A stretch of 48,824 nucleotides of DNA from Anaerolineaceae bacterium (GCA_009885945.1 VFJR01000006.1:1-48824); one strand, 5' to 3'; shown: positions 35,447-44,663, numbered from the stretch's first letter. Numbers and translations: made by a program. Notes: generated by a model not told the origin, from the letters alone.

Positions 35447-37740
35447 GCGCACTTGGAAATCAACAGTTGAAAATTGGCGGAAATGTTACAGATGCACAAA
35501 TTGCTGTAGGAAATTACATCCTGCAAATTGGAGATGTGAACGGCGGGATTGTTAATGTAGCGCCGCCTTCTGCACCCATCAAATTTGAACGCCGCACCAA
35601 GCATGTTAGCTTAAAGCCGCGCCCATTTCCGTCTCTGTTAGACAGAGCAGAAGAATCTGCTTCCATTAAATCTGCAATTCATTCATCTGCTTCTGTGACA
35701 TTATTTGGCGAATCTGGCATTGGCAAAACCAGCTTACTGCGTAATGTATTAAATACCGAATAATTTCACGCCTTCCCTGATGGGCTGACCTATCACTCGG
35801 CACATGCAGTAGGGCTTGATGATATTGTCCAGTTACTCTTCGATTCATTCTTTTCAGCCAACACAAATAGCAAGCCAACCGATGGACAGATTCGTGCTGA
35901 ATTAAACAAAATTAACGCTGTGATTGTTTTGGACGATCTTGCGTTAGAGCGCGAGCAAGTGATGTCTTTGTTGAACATTCTGCCTCAATGTCTTTTTATT
36001 TTGGCATCTGAATCACGTTCACTTTGGGGCGAAGGGCGAGTCGTTCCGCTATCTGGGCTGCCCAAAAATGACGCGGTCATGCTCTTCGTGCAAGAGTTAG
36101 GGCGCGAACCACTAAATAATGAAACATCCATTATAGAACAAATCTGTCTGGCTTTAAACGGGCATCCATTTCGAATTTTGGAAATGGCATCCCTTGCCCG
36201 TGAAGGTAAATCATTAAGTGAGATTTTGAAAGAATTGCAAGGAGATGAACCAGATTTGGCCGCTACTGTCTTGGTAGTCAATTCCCTTGATCAGCCTCAA
36301 AAAAATATTGTCGGAATTTTAGGCTCACTAGGCGGTGCGTTGGTAACTCTGGATCACTTACGTGAACTAGCAGATATTCCAAATATAGATGCTTCTCTTA
36401 AGAAATTATCGACGCTTGGATTAATTCAAACGGACGGTTCCAAATACGGAATTGCCAGTTCCATTATTAAAACTCTACCGCAAGCAATAAACTTAACCCT
36501 TTGGGATGATACCGTAATAAAACATTTTGCAAACTGGGTAGTACAAAACCCCGCTCAAGGCTTATTGGAAGATTCACTTGAAGCGCTTGCAAAGATAATC
36601 CAAAAAGCTGGTGAGAAAAAAGACTGGCAACAAGTAGTACGCATAGGCCGCGCGCTGGAAAAAATATTGATTTTGAAAAAACGCTGGCAAGCCTGGGCAG
36701 ATATCCTGGATTTATTATTGCGCGCGGCACGCGCCCTTGGCGACAGAAAACTTGAAGGCTGGGTATTCCATCAACTAGGAAGCCGTGCCATGTGCATGGG
36801 CATCACTGAAACAGCAAGGGGTTTTTTATCACAAGCGTTTCAAATCCGAAAAGCGATTGGTGATCAGGCTGGCATGCAACTTTCTCAGCATAATTTAAAC
36901 GTTTTACTTAAATTATTTCCTATCCCCGAAACCAGTGGATGCAGGCGCTGGTTCACCTGCGGCACAATTGGCGCAGTGGGCAGCGCAGGCATATTTATAT
37001 TAATCCTCTTGTTCACCTACTTTAGCCCATCAAGCCCATCTACTACCCCGCCAACTGATGTACCGCCTATCATAATTACTAATACACAATTTATTGAGAA
37101 AGAAACACTCACACCAACGCCCACATTAATAATCACTCCTTCTATCACAAACACCCCTGAACCACAGATACTCTACGATTTTATTAGCGAAGCCTCAAAT
37201 GCCGCCTGGAGCTTTGGGGTAAATGACCCGGATGGCTTTTATGAATATCCTATTGATTTTATTAAAGACCCCGATGGTTCTTCACCAGAAGCAAATGCAA
37301 ACACAAACATCTCCCCATATGCTGGCTGGGATAGAGACCCAGACCTGGAAGATAAATCGAAAGAAAGCTTGGTAATTCTTGCGTACCCTGCTGGGCACAG
37401 CCATGTTCAGGGCTTATATGATCTGAAACAGTATCTAATACAAACTGATGATCAATTGGTCGTGAAAATTGGATACAAAAATGTGCCCACAAAAATATTT
37501 AGTCTGCTGCCTGATTCAGATGGGGTAAAATTTAAAGTAATTTTTGAAAATTCAGAGGTTGATATTTTTAAAATCTTGCTTGAAGAGGACGAATTCAACG
37601 ATAGAAGAACTCAAACTTTGGTGGTTGAGTTAAGTTCTCTGGCGGGTTTTTCTGGTAATTTCTTGTTACAGGTAGAATCTCACGAAACTTATTACAATGA
37701 TTTTGCGGTGTGGATGGACGCCTATCTTCAACGCCCGTGA
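35443..37740 (+). pseudogene. Membrane-anchored STAND (NB-ARC-like) NTPase interrupted by an in-frame TAA
   Basis: One reading frame runs 766 codons, broken only by TAA at 35761-35763. The first part (106 residues) ends with the Walker A motif GESGIGKTS (residues 89-97). Directly after the stop the same frame continues FHAFPDGLTYHSAHAVGLDD, a normal NB-ARC continuation, and Walker B VIVLDDL is at ~160-166. Then come helical repeats, a membrane helix (GIFILILLFTYF, ~503-527), a Thr/Pro linker and a C-terminal beta domain outside the membrane. A GTG at 35920 could start a second product, but without Walker A. STAND proteins are signalling or defence switches. Readthrough or nonsense inactivation are both possible. 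Start overlaps cca. Confidence 0.8.
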
Positions 37741-37789
37741 GAAAGAATCAATTGATTATAGAGTCTCGCGAACCAGAATCAACTTCAAG

Positions 37790-37817
37790 TTAAGAACGAA
37801 GCGGAGTTCGTTCTTAA
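37790..37817 (+). terminator. Hairpin after the STAND gene
   Basis: TTAAGAACGAA and TTCGTTCTTAA form an 11-bp perfect stem around a short GC loop. The 3' side is AAAATAG, so the U-run is missing and termination is uncertain. Confidence 0.5.
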
Positions 37818-37856
37818 AATAGATTGCAATCATTTAAGCCTTTATAATAGAGCACA

Positions 37857-38447
37857 GTGGAAACAAAAACCAACGACGAGAGACTGCCATACCGATTACG
37901 CGAGCCATTCCTTTCAGCGACGGAATTGGCGCTGTTTCGTGTGTTAACTGAAATGATGGGATCGCGTTATATTATTTGCCCAAAAGTTTCTTTAAACGAC
38001 GTATTTTATATTGTGCGCCCAAACGAAAACGTGCATTTCTTTAATAAATTCTTTCGCAAACATGTAGATTTTTTGCTGTGTGATCCGCGCACCATGAATC
38101 CTGCCTTTGGGGTGGAAATGGTCAAGCCCGTAGCAAAAAGCGAAGTTCGCAAAAGTGATGAGTTTATTCAAGAGGTATTTGTCAGCGCAGGACTGCCGTT
38201 GGTGCATGTTCCCACCAGTGATAAATATCTCGCTTCCGATATTATTTCTTTATTTCAATTGGCAATGACTCGCGTAGGAGGCACAACTTCCCTGCGCGAA
38301 AATTCTATTTTAGACTCCGTACCCATGTGCCCGTTCTGCTCAAAGATGATGGTTCTGCGAGTGCATAGGGATGGAAAGAACATCGGAAAAAAATATTACG
38401 GCTGTATGGATTCGCCGCGATGCAATGGGATAGTACCAATTGATTAG
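37857..38447 (+). CDS. DUF2726 protein with a topoisomerase-type zinc ribbon
   Basis: Residues 1-155 match the DUF2726 nuclease-like region: LREPFLSATELALFRVLTEMMGSRYIICPKVSLNDVF, then FRKHVDFLLCDPRTMNPAFGVEM and LVHVPTSDKYLASDI. The C-terminal ~40 residues (MCPFCSKMMVLRV...YYGCMDSPRCNGIVPI) form a four-Cys zinc ribbon like the one at the end of topoisomerase I. DUF2726 is related to PD-(D/E)XK folds and is suspected to act on nucleic acid. Activity is not established. The GTG start lacks a clear Shine-Dalgarno site, so the exact start is uncertain. Confidence 0.8.
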   Translation: METKTNDERLPYRLREPFLSATELALFRVLTEMMGSRYIICPKVSLNDVFYIVRPNENVHFFNKFFRKHVDFLLCDPRTMNPAFGVEMVKPVAKSEVRKSDEFIQEVFVSAGLPLVHVPTSDKYLASDIISLFQLAMTRVGGTTSLRENSILDSVPMCPFCSKMMVLRVHRDGKNIGKKYYGCMDSPRCNGIVPID

Positions 38448-38461
38448 TTGATCAACAACTG

Positions 38462-39535
38462 CTAAGAAGTTTTATACTCGATCCCAAACGGCTCAAGAAA
38501 ATCTTTAAACTCTTGTATATTTATATATTTCACACACGGGAAGGCGCCAACGTCAGGAGCTCCTTCCCGTAATATTTTTCGCGCTAACAACACTGCTGGC
38601 GAAGATGGGATTCTGCGTCCATTTTTGGCTGTAACAAAAGATGCCGATTTCTGGATTCCATTTTTATCTTCAAAGATAACTGTCACACCACCAGCATAAG
38701 TTCCCCAAGGTTGAAAAAAACCACTCAACCAGAGCAAAACTTTCCCGAGCGCTTGCAATCGCAAAAATGGCAATAATTTCTTGAAAATAGAAAAAAACGA
38801 AAGCGAAATATTGAAAATATCCAATTCTACGCCAGCTTTAAACATAATTTTCTCAGCATCAAACAATTTTGGGAAAACATCAAGGTCAGGCACGTTACAC
38901 AACTGCACGCGTCTTTTGCCAACCGGAGCCGGGAATATAAAATACTCCGGCTGACTCCACCCTGACATTTCCTGCCAACGACTGTGATTCCATACTTTAA
39001 TCGGCGTGCCTGCATAAGACAAAATCGATTCGAGGGTTGCAAGCCCCGGCTTGTTTTTATTTCCTACGCTAAGGTGAGTATAAATTGACTTAAGTCCATC
39101 TGTGTTTTTCATTAATTCAGAAGCCAGCGCGTACGTAACGGCAGGCGTCGTGCTTGCCCCTGTACAAGCAAATACTTTCTTTTCTTTGGCAATTGAATCA
39201 AACTGCGAAAACCCCGCTACAAAATCACGTCCATCGGCAAGGTCAATGTAGTGACATCGGTGCTTAATACAGGTTTCTGGGATCCGATAATCACTTGCAT
39301 AAAACGGACCCGTGGCATTAATCACAAGATGCGCTCCGGAAATAGCCTTTTGCAAAGATTCACTGTCATTAGAATCACAAAAGACAAACGCCGCGCCAAT
39401 AGATTGCGCAAAGGCTTCGCCAGTTTTTTGGTTACGCCCCGCAATTTTAATCTCAGCGTAATCAACCAATTGATCTGCGATCAACCTGCCGAACGTACCG
39501 TATCCGCCGATAATGACAACTGATTTTTTATCCAT
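38462..39535 (-). CDS. Saccharopine dehydrogenase-like (NAD(P)-binding) protein
   Basis: A Rossmann motif ([19 protein letters not shown]) starts the protein, followed by [14 protein letters not shown] and [23 protein letters not shown], characteristic of the saccharopine dehydrogenase/enoyl-reductase-like family. The C-terminal region ([24 protein letters not shown]) is typical of trans-acting-enoyl-reductase-like members. Substrate unknown. I chose the ATG at 39535 after AGAGGAAA. An upstream in-frame ATG at 39553 lies further from any such site. Confidence 0.8.
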   Translation of the reverse strand: MDKKSVVIIGGYGTFGRLIADQLVDYAEIKIAGRNQKTGEAFAQSIGAAFVFCDSNDSESLQKAISGAHLVINATGPFYASDYRIPETCIKHRCHYIDLADGRDFVAGFSQFDSIAKEKKVFACTGASTTPAVTYALASELMKNTDGLKSIYTHLSVGNKNKPGLATLESILSYAGTPIKVWNHSRWQEMSGWSQPEYFIFPAPVGKRRVQLCNVPDLDVFPKLFDAEKIMFKAGVELDIFNISLSFFSIFKKLLPFLRLQALGKVLLWLSGFFQPWGTYAGGVTVIFEDKNGIQKSASFVTAKNGRRIPSSPAVLLARKILREGAPDVGAFPCVKYINIQEFKDFLEPFGIEYKTS

Positions 39536-39625
39536 AATTTCCTCTTGGCTCATTATAACAAGCGCATTTTTTACAGTGGTATAATGCCGTTGCTTTCTAC
39601 AAAAAATCCCATTAATGAGAGAACG

Positions 39626-40765
39626 ATGAAACTTCACGAATATCAATCGAAAAACATATTTTCAAAGTTTGGCATCCCCATCCCCAAAGGACGAGTTGCT
39701 ACTACGGCTGGTGAAGCAAGGCAAATTGCCGAAGAGCTTAACGGACGTGTTGTTATTAAATCACAAGTGCTGGTTGGCGGGCGCGGCAAAGCAGGCGGCG
39801 TAAAAGTTGCCAAAGATCCGCAAGAAGCAGAACAGCTCGCGACCCAGATCCTGGGTATGGAAATTAAAGGTCTGCCGGTTCGCAAAGTATTAGTAGACGA
39901 AGCCGCTGCCATTGACCAAGAAATCTATTTTGCTATTACCAACGATCGCGCCGCAAAAAAACCAGTCATGATCGCATCTGCTGCCGGCGGTATCGATATT
40001 GAAGAAGTTGCCGCAAAGACCCCCGAAAAAATCATCAAAATTCACATTGACCCATTGCTGGGATTACGCGAATATCAATCCCGCGATATCGCCGCATCTA
40101 TGGATCTGCCTCGTGAATACTGGCGTGACTTTAGCAAGATCGCCGCAAACTTATGGAAAGTTTATCAGGCGACTGACGCAACTCTTGCAGAAATTAACCC
40201 CTTGGTGATCACCAAAGACAAACGTATGATCGCTTTGGACGGCAAGATGATAATTGACGACAATGCCTTATATCGCCAAGCTGAACTTGCCGAGATGCGC
40301 GATATAGATGAAGAAGTTCCTGCAGAAACAGAAGCTCGTAAATACGGCTTATCTTTCATTAAACTAGACGGCGACATCGGTTGTATGGTCAACGGCGCGG
40401 GCTTGGCAATGACCAGCATGGATGTGATTAAACTCTTCGGGGGCGAACCAGCCAACTTTTTAGATGTTGGAGGCGGGGCTGGCGCAGAAAAAGTTGCCGC
40501 GGCGATGCGCATCATCCTTTCTGATCCAAATGTGAAAGCCGTTCTCTATAATATCTTTGGCGGAATCACGCGTTGTGATGAAGTAGCGCGCGGTATTCTA
40601 ACTGCGATGGGCGAAGTCAAACCAAAAGTTCCAATGGTGGTACGTTTGGTTGGCACCAATGCGGAAGAGGGGCGCAAACTTCTTGAAAATGCAAATATGA
40701 TCACTGCTGAAACGCTTGCAGACGCTGCAAGAAAAGCCGTTGAAGCCGCGAAAAAAGGGATGTAG
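39626..40765 (+). CDS. sucC: Succinyl-CoA synthetase beta subunit SucC
   Basis: With SucD it interconverts succinyl-CoA and succinate while making ATP or GTP in the TCA cycle. The ATP-grasp domain opens [22 protein letters not shown] and shows [30 protein letters not shown] and the conserved [21 protein letters not shown]. The C-terminal CoA-ligase domain has [14 protein letters not shown] and [14 protein letters not shown]. The start at 39626 follows GAGAG. One base separates it from sucD. Confidence 0.97.
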   Translation: MKLHEYQSKNIFSKFGIPIPKGRVATTAGEARQIAEELNGRVVIKSQVLVGGRGKAGGVKVAKDPQEAEQLATQILGMEIKGLPVRKVLVDEAAAIDQEIYFAITNDRAAKKPVMIASAAGGIDIEEVAAKTPEKIIKIHIDPLLGLREYQSRDIAASMDLPREYWRDFSKIAANLWKVYQATDATLAEINPLVITKDKRMIALDGKMIIDDNALYRQAELAEMRDIDEEVPAETEARKYGLSFIKLDGDIGCMVNGAGLAMTSMDVIKLFGGEPANFLDVGGGAGAEKVAAAMRIILSDPNVKAVLYNIFGGITRCDEVARGILTAMGEVKPKVPMVVRLVGTNAEEGRKLLENANMITAETLADAARKAVEAAKKGM

Positions 40766-40766
40766 G

Positions 40767-41630
40767 ATGAGTATATTAGTTGATAAAAACACACGCTTGT
40801 TGGTTCAAGGAATCACGGGCAACGAAGGTTTATTTCATACCACCCAAATGGTAGAGTATGGCACAAATGTGGTTGGCGGCGTAACGCCCGGCAAAGGCGG
40901 CGAATGGGTTTTAGACGGAAAAATTCCTGTCTTTGATTCAATGAAACTGGCTGTTGAAGCCACTGGCGCAAACGCGACCATTATTTTTGTGCCCGCCCGT
41001 TTTGCCGCAGACGCTATGTACGAAGCCGCAGATTCTGGTTTGCCGCTCATCATCTGCATTACTGAAGGCGTAGCGGTTCAAGACATGATGAGTGTGCGAA
41101 CGTATCTTGACCAAAAAAAGACGCGCTTGATCGGACCAAATTGCCCAGGCTTATTAACGCCCGGCGAATCCAAAGTAGGCATCATCCCCGGCAACATTGC
41201 CATGCCCGGTAATGTTGGCATTGTTTCACGTTCGGGTACATTGACCTATGAAGTTCTTTACGCAATGAAAAATGTTAACATGGGCGCTTCCACCTGCGTT
41301 GGCATTGGTGGCGACCCGGTCAACGGTACTAATTTCATAGACATATTGGAAATGTTTGAGCATGATCCCAAAACTGAAAAAGTAATGTTGATCGGTGAGA
41401 TCGGCGGAAACGAAGAAGAAAAAGCCGCAGAGTTTATCGCCAACAAAATGACCAAACCTGTTGCCGCATTTATTGCCGGCAGAACCGCGCCAGCCGGGAA
41501 GCGCATGGGACACGCCGGCGCGATCATCGAGGGCGGCGCAGGCACAGCAGAAGACAAGATCAAAGCGCTGGAAAATGCCGGCGTGCGCGTGGCAAAACAT
41601 CCGGAAGAACTTCCGTCACTGCTTAAATAA
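40767..41630 (+). CDS. sucD: Succinyl-CoA synthetase alpha subunit SucD
   Basis: This subunit binds CoA and carries the phosphorylated histidine. [72 protein letters not shown] and [14 protein letters not shown] with active-site His249 are all conserved. The start is one base after the sucC stop, and an ORF extension upstream lies inside sucC and can be ignored. A repeat element follows. Confidence 0.97.
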   Translation: MSILVDKNTRLLVQGITGNEGLFHTTQMVEYGTNVVGGVTPGKGGEWVLDGKIPVFDSMKLAVEATGANATIIFVPARFAADAMYEAADSGLPLIICITEGVAVQDMMSVRTYLDQKKTRLIGPNCPGLLTPGESKVGIIPGNIAMPGNVGIVSRSGTLTYEVLYAMKNVNMGASTCVGIGGDPVNGTNFIDILEMFEHDPKTEKVMLIGEIGGNEEEKAAEFIANKMTKPVAAFIAGRTAPAGKRMGHAGAIIEGGAGTAEDKIKALENAGVRVAKHPEELPSLLK

Positions 41631-41662
41631 TAGTTGGGCGCTGTCTTGCACAACATTATGAA

Positions 41663-41830
41663 TAACTAACTGACCTTACGCACTTTTTACTAACAATCAT
41701 GTCTTTGCGAGCCGCGCCCTTGGTTTTAGCGGCGAAGCAATCCCCGACATGGTAAGAGCAGATTGCTTCGGACGAAGAACAAGAGCGTCCTCGCAAAGAC
41801 ATAGCATTTTTGCGTAAGGTCAATAACTAA
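41663..41830. repeat. MITE-like element with TGACCTTACGCA inverted ends
   Basis: TGACCTTACGCA (41671-41682) pairs with TGCGTAAGGTCA (ending 41822). Inside, ATGTCTTTGCGAG pairs with CTCGCAAAGACAT. AATAACTA occurs on both sides (41661-41668 and 41822-41829), suggesting a target duplication. It separates sucD from the next gene and contains no ORF of note. Confidence 0.72.
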
Positions 41831-41846
41831 TTCAGGAGCTTGGAAA

Positions 41847-42823
41847 ATGAAAAATATGTTCAATATCATCCCGCAGTTTCTTAAGAACCCCCAAGAATTC
41901 TTTGAAAGCGTCCAGCGCAATGAAGAACTTAAAATAAAAGGGTTCTCGCTTTTTATTTCAACAGTTGTATTTCTGATGATTTACGGGTTTATTACTGGCT
42001 TATCTCATAGTTTGTCACAGGGTTTATCAACAGCCGTAAAAATGCCAGTATTGTTTCTTCTTACTCTCGCCTTCACACTACCAGCCTTATACTTTTTTGC
42101 TCTGGCATTGTTGAACGTCCAGTTTTCAGTGGCGCAAGCGGGCGTAGTTGTCTTAAGTGGAATTGGCGTCGCGGCATTTTTGTTAATGGGTCTATCCCCA
42201 GTTACGTTATTTTTTGTTCTCACTTCGTCAAACTATTCATTCTTCCAATTAATCGCAGTTTTATTCGTTGCCGTCAGTGGTTTTACAGGTTTATATTATG
42301 TTCTTCGTGGATTTACTTGGGTGGATAAAAATCAAGAACTTACAAGCAACTCTGTAGGGAATACATTGCTCAGGGCGTGGGTTGTTTTATATGGTTTTGT
42401 TGGGGCGCAAATGACTTGGCGTCTTAGTCCATTGATTGGCGACCCAAATGAGCCTTTTTATTTATTACGACCATCGAGAGATAATTTTTTTGTTGATGTG
42501 ATAAATGCTTTTCAAAAGTCGTTTGGGGCAGGAAGAACCGATTTTAGCTTTGGCATTGGGGATGTGTTGGCTTTTGCAGTACTAGCAGGACTAATTGGTC
42601 TATTCTTAGGTTCAATTGGTCTATTGTTCGGTTGGGGCAGGAAGAACCGACTTTAGCTTTGGCATTGGGGATGTGTTGGCTTTTGCAGTATTAGCAGGAC
42701 TAATTGGTCTATTCTTAGGTTCAGTTCGGTTTAAGGAAAAAAACTAGTAGGGCAAGAACTTATCAGCCACTACAACAAGAAAAGGAAAAGGAAATTGTTG
42801 CGCCTGCAAAAAACAAAGCATAA
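41847..42823 (+). pseudogene. Polytopic membrane protein (Yip1/actin-binding-WH2-annotated type), C-terminus frameshifted by tandem duplication
   Basis: A membrane protein with about six hydrophobic segments. It has GAQMTWRLSPLIGDPNEPFYLLRPSRDNFF near 190-219, a block I have seen in proteins automatically labelled WH2-domain or Yip1-like. The ORF as it stands ends at 42656 with WGRKNRL. A 98-bp duplication (see 42523-42730) causes this. Joining the first copy's LLFG directly to the sequence after 42730 gives LRKKTSRARTYQPLQQEKEK and further residues, ending at TAA 42821-42823. The lost ~30-residue tail is basic then acidic. The truncated protein may still work. GGAG precedes the ATG. Confidence 0.72.
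42523..42730 (+). repeat. Imperfect tandem duplication
   Basis: The segment beginning TTGGGGCAGGAAGAACCGA at 42523 recurs at 42632 with two substitutions and an 11-base deletion (ATTGGTCTATT missing after the second TTCA). The net 98-base insertion, not divisible by three, shifts the frame of the membrane protein gene. Confidence 0.9.
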
Positions 42824-42838
42824 GTAATCGAAAACGCG

Positions 42839-42917
42839 TCTAACAAAGCGCGCAACAACTGGCGTGTGGAGTTCTGCCGCATTTGCAAGCATTTCACGCA
42901 GCGTGGCTTCGAGTTTT
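42839..42917 (+). repeat. Left half of an attC-like or dispersed repeat split by the IS1 element
   Basis: It begins GTCTAACAAAGCGCGC, with a TCTAAC reminiscent of integron attC ends, and continues to CGAGTTTT (42910-42917). The right half resumes at 43697. The whole resembles ~150-base repeats I associate with Anaerolineae genomes; the resemblance to attC is only partial. Confidence 0.4.
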
Positions 42918-42958
42918 GGTAGTGAGTAAATTCAAGTGATGAGTGATAGACTCAGTGC

Positions 42959-43222
42959 ATGATTACGAAAACAATAGCCTATGAATGTCGCCATTGTGGT
43001 AGCCAAAATATTGTAAAAAACGGCCATAATGGTAGTGGTAGCCAACAATACTGGTGTAAAGATTGTGACAAGCATTGTGTCCTAATACCCCAGCGCGGGT
43101 ATTCTGAGGCTCAAAAAGAGCAAATCATCAGTGCCTATCATGAAAGACCAAGTATGCGCGGTATTCAGCGTATCTTTGGTGTCAGCCCTCAGACACTGGC
43201 TAACTGGCTAAAAAAAAGATGA
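42959..43222 (+). CDS. insA: IS1 InsA-like protein (zinc finger and helix-turn-helix)
   Basis: This is the DNA-binding part of the IS1 transposase and, alone, a likely repressor. A Cys4 zinc finger lies at CRHCGSQNIVKNGHNGSGS followed by QQYWCKDC. A helix-turn-helix follows at MRGIQRIFGVSPQTLANWLKK. The gene ends at TGA just after an A8 tract (43210-43217). The catalytic frame begins in +1 relative to this one. Length (87) matches IS1 InsA. Confidence 0.92.
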   Translation: MITKTIAYECRHCGSQNIVKNGHNGSGSQQYWCKDCDKHCVLIPQRGYSEAQKEQIISAYHERPSMRGIQRIFGVSPQTLANWLKKR

Positions 43223-43688
43223 GCAAAATCCTGAAATCGCGCAGACCTTATCAGCGGCAGAACCTGAAGATGTGCTTGAATTGGATGAGGTTTGGTCATT
43301 TGTGCTCAAAAAAACACAGAAACGCTGGTTGTGGACAGCCATGTGTCGCCGTAGCAGACAAATTGTTGCGTATGTAATCGGTGACCGTAGCGAAGCGACT
43401 TGTCTAAAATTATGGCAGGCTATCCCAGATGCATATAAACGCACTCAGACTTATAGCGACTTCTGGGACGCTTACGCAAAAGTCTTTCCAAAAGCAACAC
43501 ATCAGAGTGTTGGCAAAGAAAGTGGGCAGACCGATCATATGGAACGCTGGAACAACACTTTGAGGCAATGGAACGCGCGCTATGTTCGCAAGACTTTGTC
43601 CTTTTCAAAATCTGATTTCTATCACGAACTTGTCACAAGGCTTTTTATCATCCGTTACAATCTTTCCAAGTTACCACTTACTACTTAA
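43212..43688 (+). CDS. insB: IS1 InsB-like catalytic part of the transposase
   Basis: The frame is read as KKDEQNPEIAQTLSAAEPED and then the DDE core: LELDEVWSFV (first Asp), AYKRTQTYSDFWDAY and HMERWNNTLRQWNARYVRKTLSFSKS (catalytic Glu). There is a GTG at 43272, but expression probably needs a frameshift from insA to give a 242-residue fusion, normal for IS1. The continuous frame would require loss of one A from the A8 tract, or a +1/-2 ribosomal shift, whereas classical IS1 uses -1. Confidence 0.88.
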   Translation, partial: KKDEQNPEIAQTLSAAEPEDVLELDEVWSFVLKKTQKRWLWTAMCRRSRQIVAYVIGDRSEATCLKLWQAIPDAYKRTQTYSDFWDAYAKVFPKATHQSVGKESGQTDHMERWNNTLRQWNARYVRKTLSFSKSDFYHELVTRLFIIRYNLSKLPLTT

Positions 43689-43696
43689 GCACTACC

Positions 43697-43760
43697 CGAG
43701 TTTTTACTGCTCCCAAACAGAGTCCGCGCCTCCCCAGCGTGCTTCGCATAACGCAAACCG
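43697..43760 (+). repeat. Right half of the attC-like or dispersed repeat
   Basis: This resumes the sequence cut by IS1 (duplicated CGAGTTTT, then TTACTGCTCCCAAACAGAG and GCATAACGCAAACC). See 42839-42917. Confidence 0.35.
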
Positions 43761-43787
43761 ATATCACCGAAATAACAGCACAAGCAC

Positions 43788-43846
43788 CGTCCCGAAGGCT
43801 TATTGCGAGTAATTTAATTTCTTGCAGAAACCTTCGGGACGTTTTT
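43788..43846. repeat. Stem-loop CGTCCCGAAGG...CCTTCGGGACG with T-run
   Basis: An 11-bp perfect stem (43788-43798, 43831-43841) with TTTTT following resembles both a terminator and the hairpin core of the element at 32681-32761 (ACGTCCCGCAGG). No gene directly precedes it. Confidence 0.6.
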
Positions 43847-43915
43847 CTAATTACAGTGCAGGTGTAGCGAAGGGTCTCTGAGATGCTCGTAGAAATTCTT
43901 CGCCGCAAACAACAC

Positions 43916-43948
43916 CCCGCAAGTACATCGGGGCAGGCGAGCGCGGCT
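43916..43948. repeat. Exact 33-bp inverted copy of positions 29-61
   Basis: The 33 bases beginning CCCGCAAGTACATCGGGGCA are the exact reverse complement of 29-61. They form part of a mosaic of repeat fragments (43860-43960) before the DUF3592 gene. Confidence 0.85.
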
Positions 43949-44010
43949 AAAGTAATACAAAAAGCTATAAATCAATTCTCAAGTACAATAGAAAAAAAAG
44001 GAAAATTTTT

Positions 44011-44520
44011 ATGGGAACTTTGCAAGAAACAGAAGAGAAGAAAGTTTTTGCCTCGGGGCGAATAACCATGCTAGTCGGCTTCCTAATGGTTTTATTTACC
44101 TGCATCTACTTTACGATAGCAATCGCCCTGGATATTGGCGGAGAAAAAGCCATCGGTAAATTATCAAACGTTTCGAAAGGCTGTTCGCCAAATAAATCCT
44201 GCTGGACCTCAAAAATCGAATTTACAACAAAAGCGGGCGAACAAGCCGGGTTCTATCCGCTAACCTCCCCCATATTTTTCGACGTTGACAACGCGATCAG
44301 CGGAAAACCATACGAAGAGTACAACTATTACGAAGTTCGCTATTTCGAAAGTTACCCTCAACTTGCAAAAGTAAAACTAGTGTTTCACCTTGAAAAAATT
44401 GGCAAATTCGGCTGGTTGTTTTTAGGGCTTGTCTTAATGATATTCGGCAGACTATTTTCACGCCCTAACAACAAACCATTCGTGCTTGATTTAAGGCATC
44501 TAAGAAAAAAGAATAAATAA
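44011..44520 (+). CDS. DUF3592-like membrane protein
   Basis: Two membrane segments (ITMLVGFLMVLFTCIYFTIAIAL at ~18-40 and GWLFLGLVLMIFGRLF at ~133-150) flank an extracytoplasmic beta region containing CSPNKSCW. This is the DUF3592 layout of unknown function. AAGGA precedes the ATG. The gene is isolated between repeat debris and a terminator-like hairpin, in the accessory stretch. Confidence 0.68.
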   Translation: MGTLQETEEKKVFASGRITMLVGFLMVLFTCIYFTIAIALDIGGEKAIGKLSNVSKGCSPNKSCWTSKIEFTTKAGEQAGFYPLTSPIFFDVDNAISGKPYEEYNYYEVRYFESYPQLAKVKLVFHLEKIGKFGWLFLGLVLMIFGRLFSRPNNKPFVLDLRHLRKKNK

Positions 44521-44573
44521 ATTGCATAAACACTCATTAAAATCAGGGGCATTAAAAAGAATAGGGATTACAA

Positions 44574-44612
44574 TTTAGCCATAGGGATTTTTCTCTGTGG
44601 CTAATTTTTTAA
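44574..44612 (+). terminator. Probable terminator after the DUF3592 gene
   Basis: TTAGCCATAGGGA and TCTCTGTGGCTAA form an imperfect stem with loop TTTT, followed by TTTTTTAAG. Confidence 0.55.
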
Positions 44613-44663
44613 GATTAGCCGCCCAGCATCTTTTTACCGTTCTATCATGAACAGGAGAATAAT

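Larger units (their letters stand above)
42918..43696 (+). mobile_element. IS1-family insertion sequence
   Basis: The ends are GGTAGTG (42918-42924) and CACTACC (43690-43696), with weaker pairing further in. CGAGTTTT at 42910-42917 and 43697-43704 is an exact 8-bp target duplication. The 779-bp length matches IS1. Two overlapping frames (InsA-like and InsB-like) lie inside. Confidence 0.93.

Noticed and set aside
42959-43688. Two independent host genes with a zinc finger and an unknown protein
   Set aside because: The motifs, terminal inverted repeats and exact target duplication show one IS1-family element.
43883-44065. 60-codon frame before the DUF3592 gene
   Set aside because: It is built from repeat fragments (43916-43948) and overlaps the true start of the next gene; no ribosome binding site.
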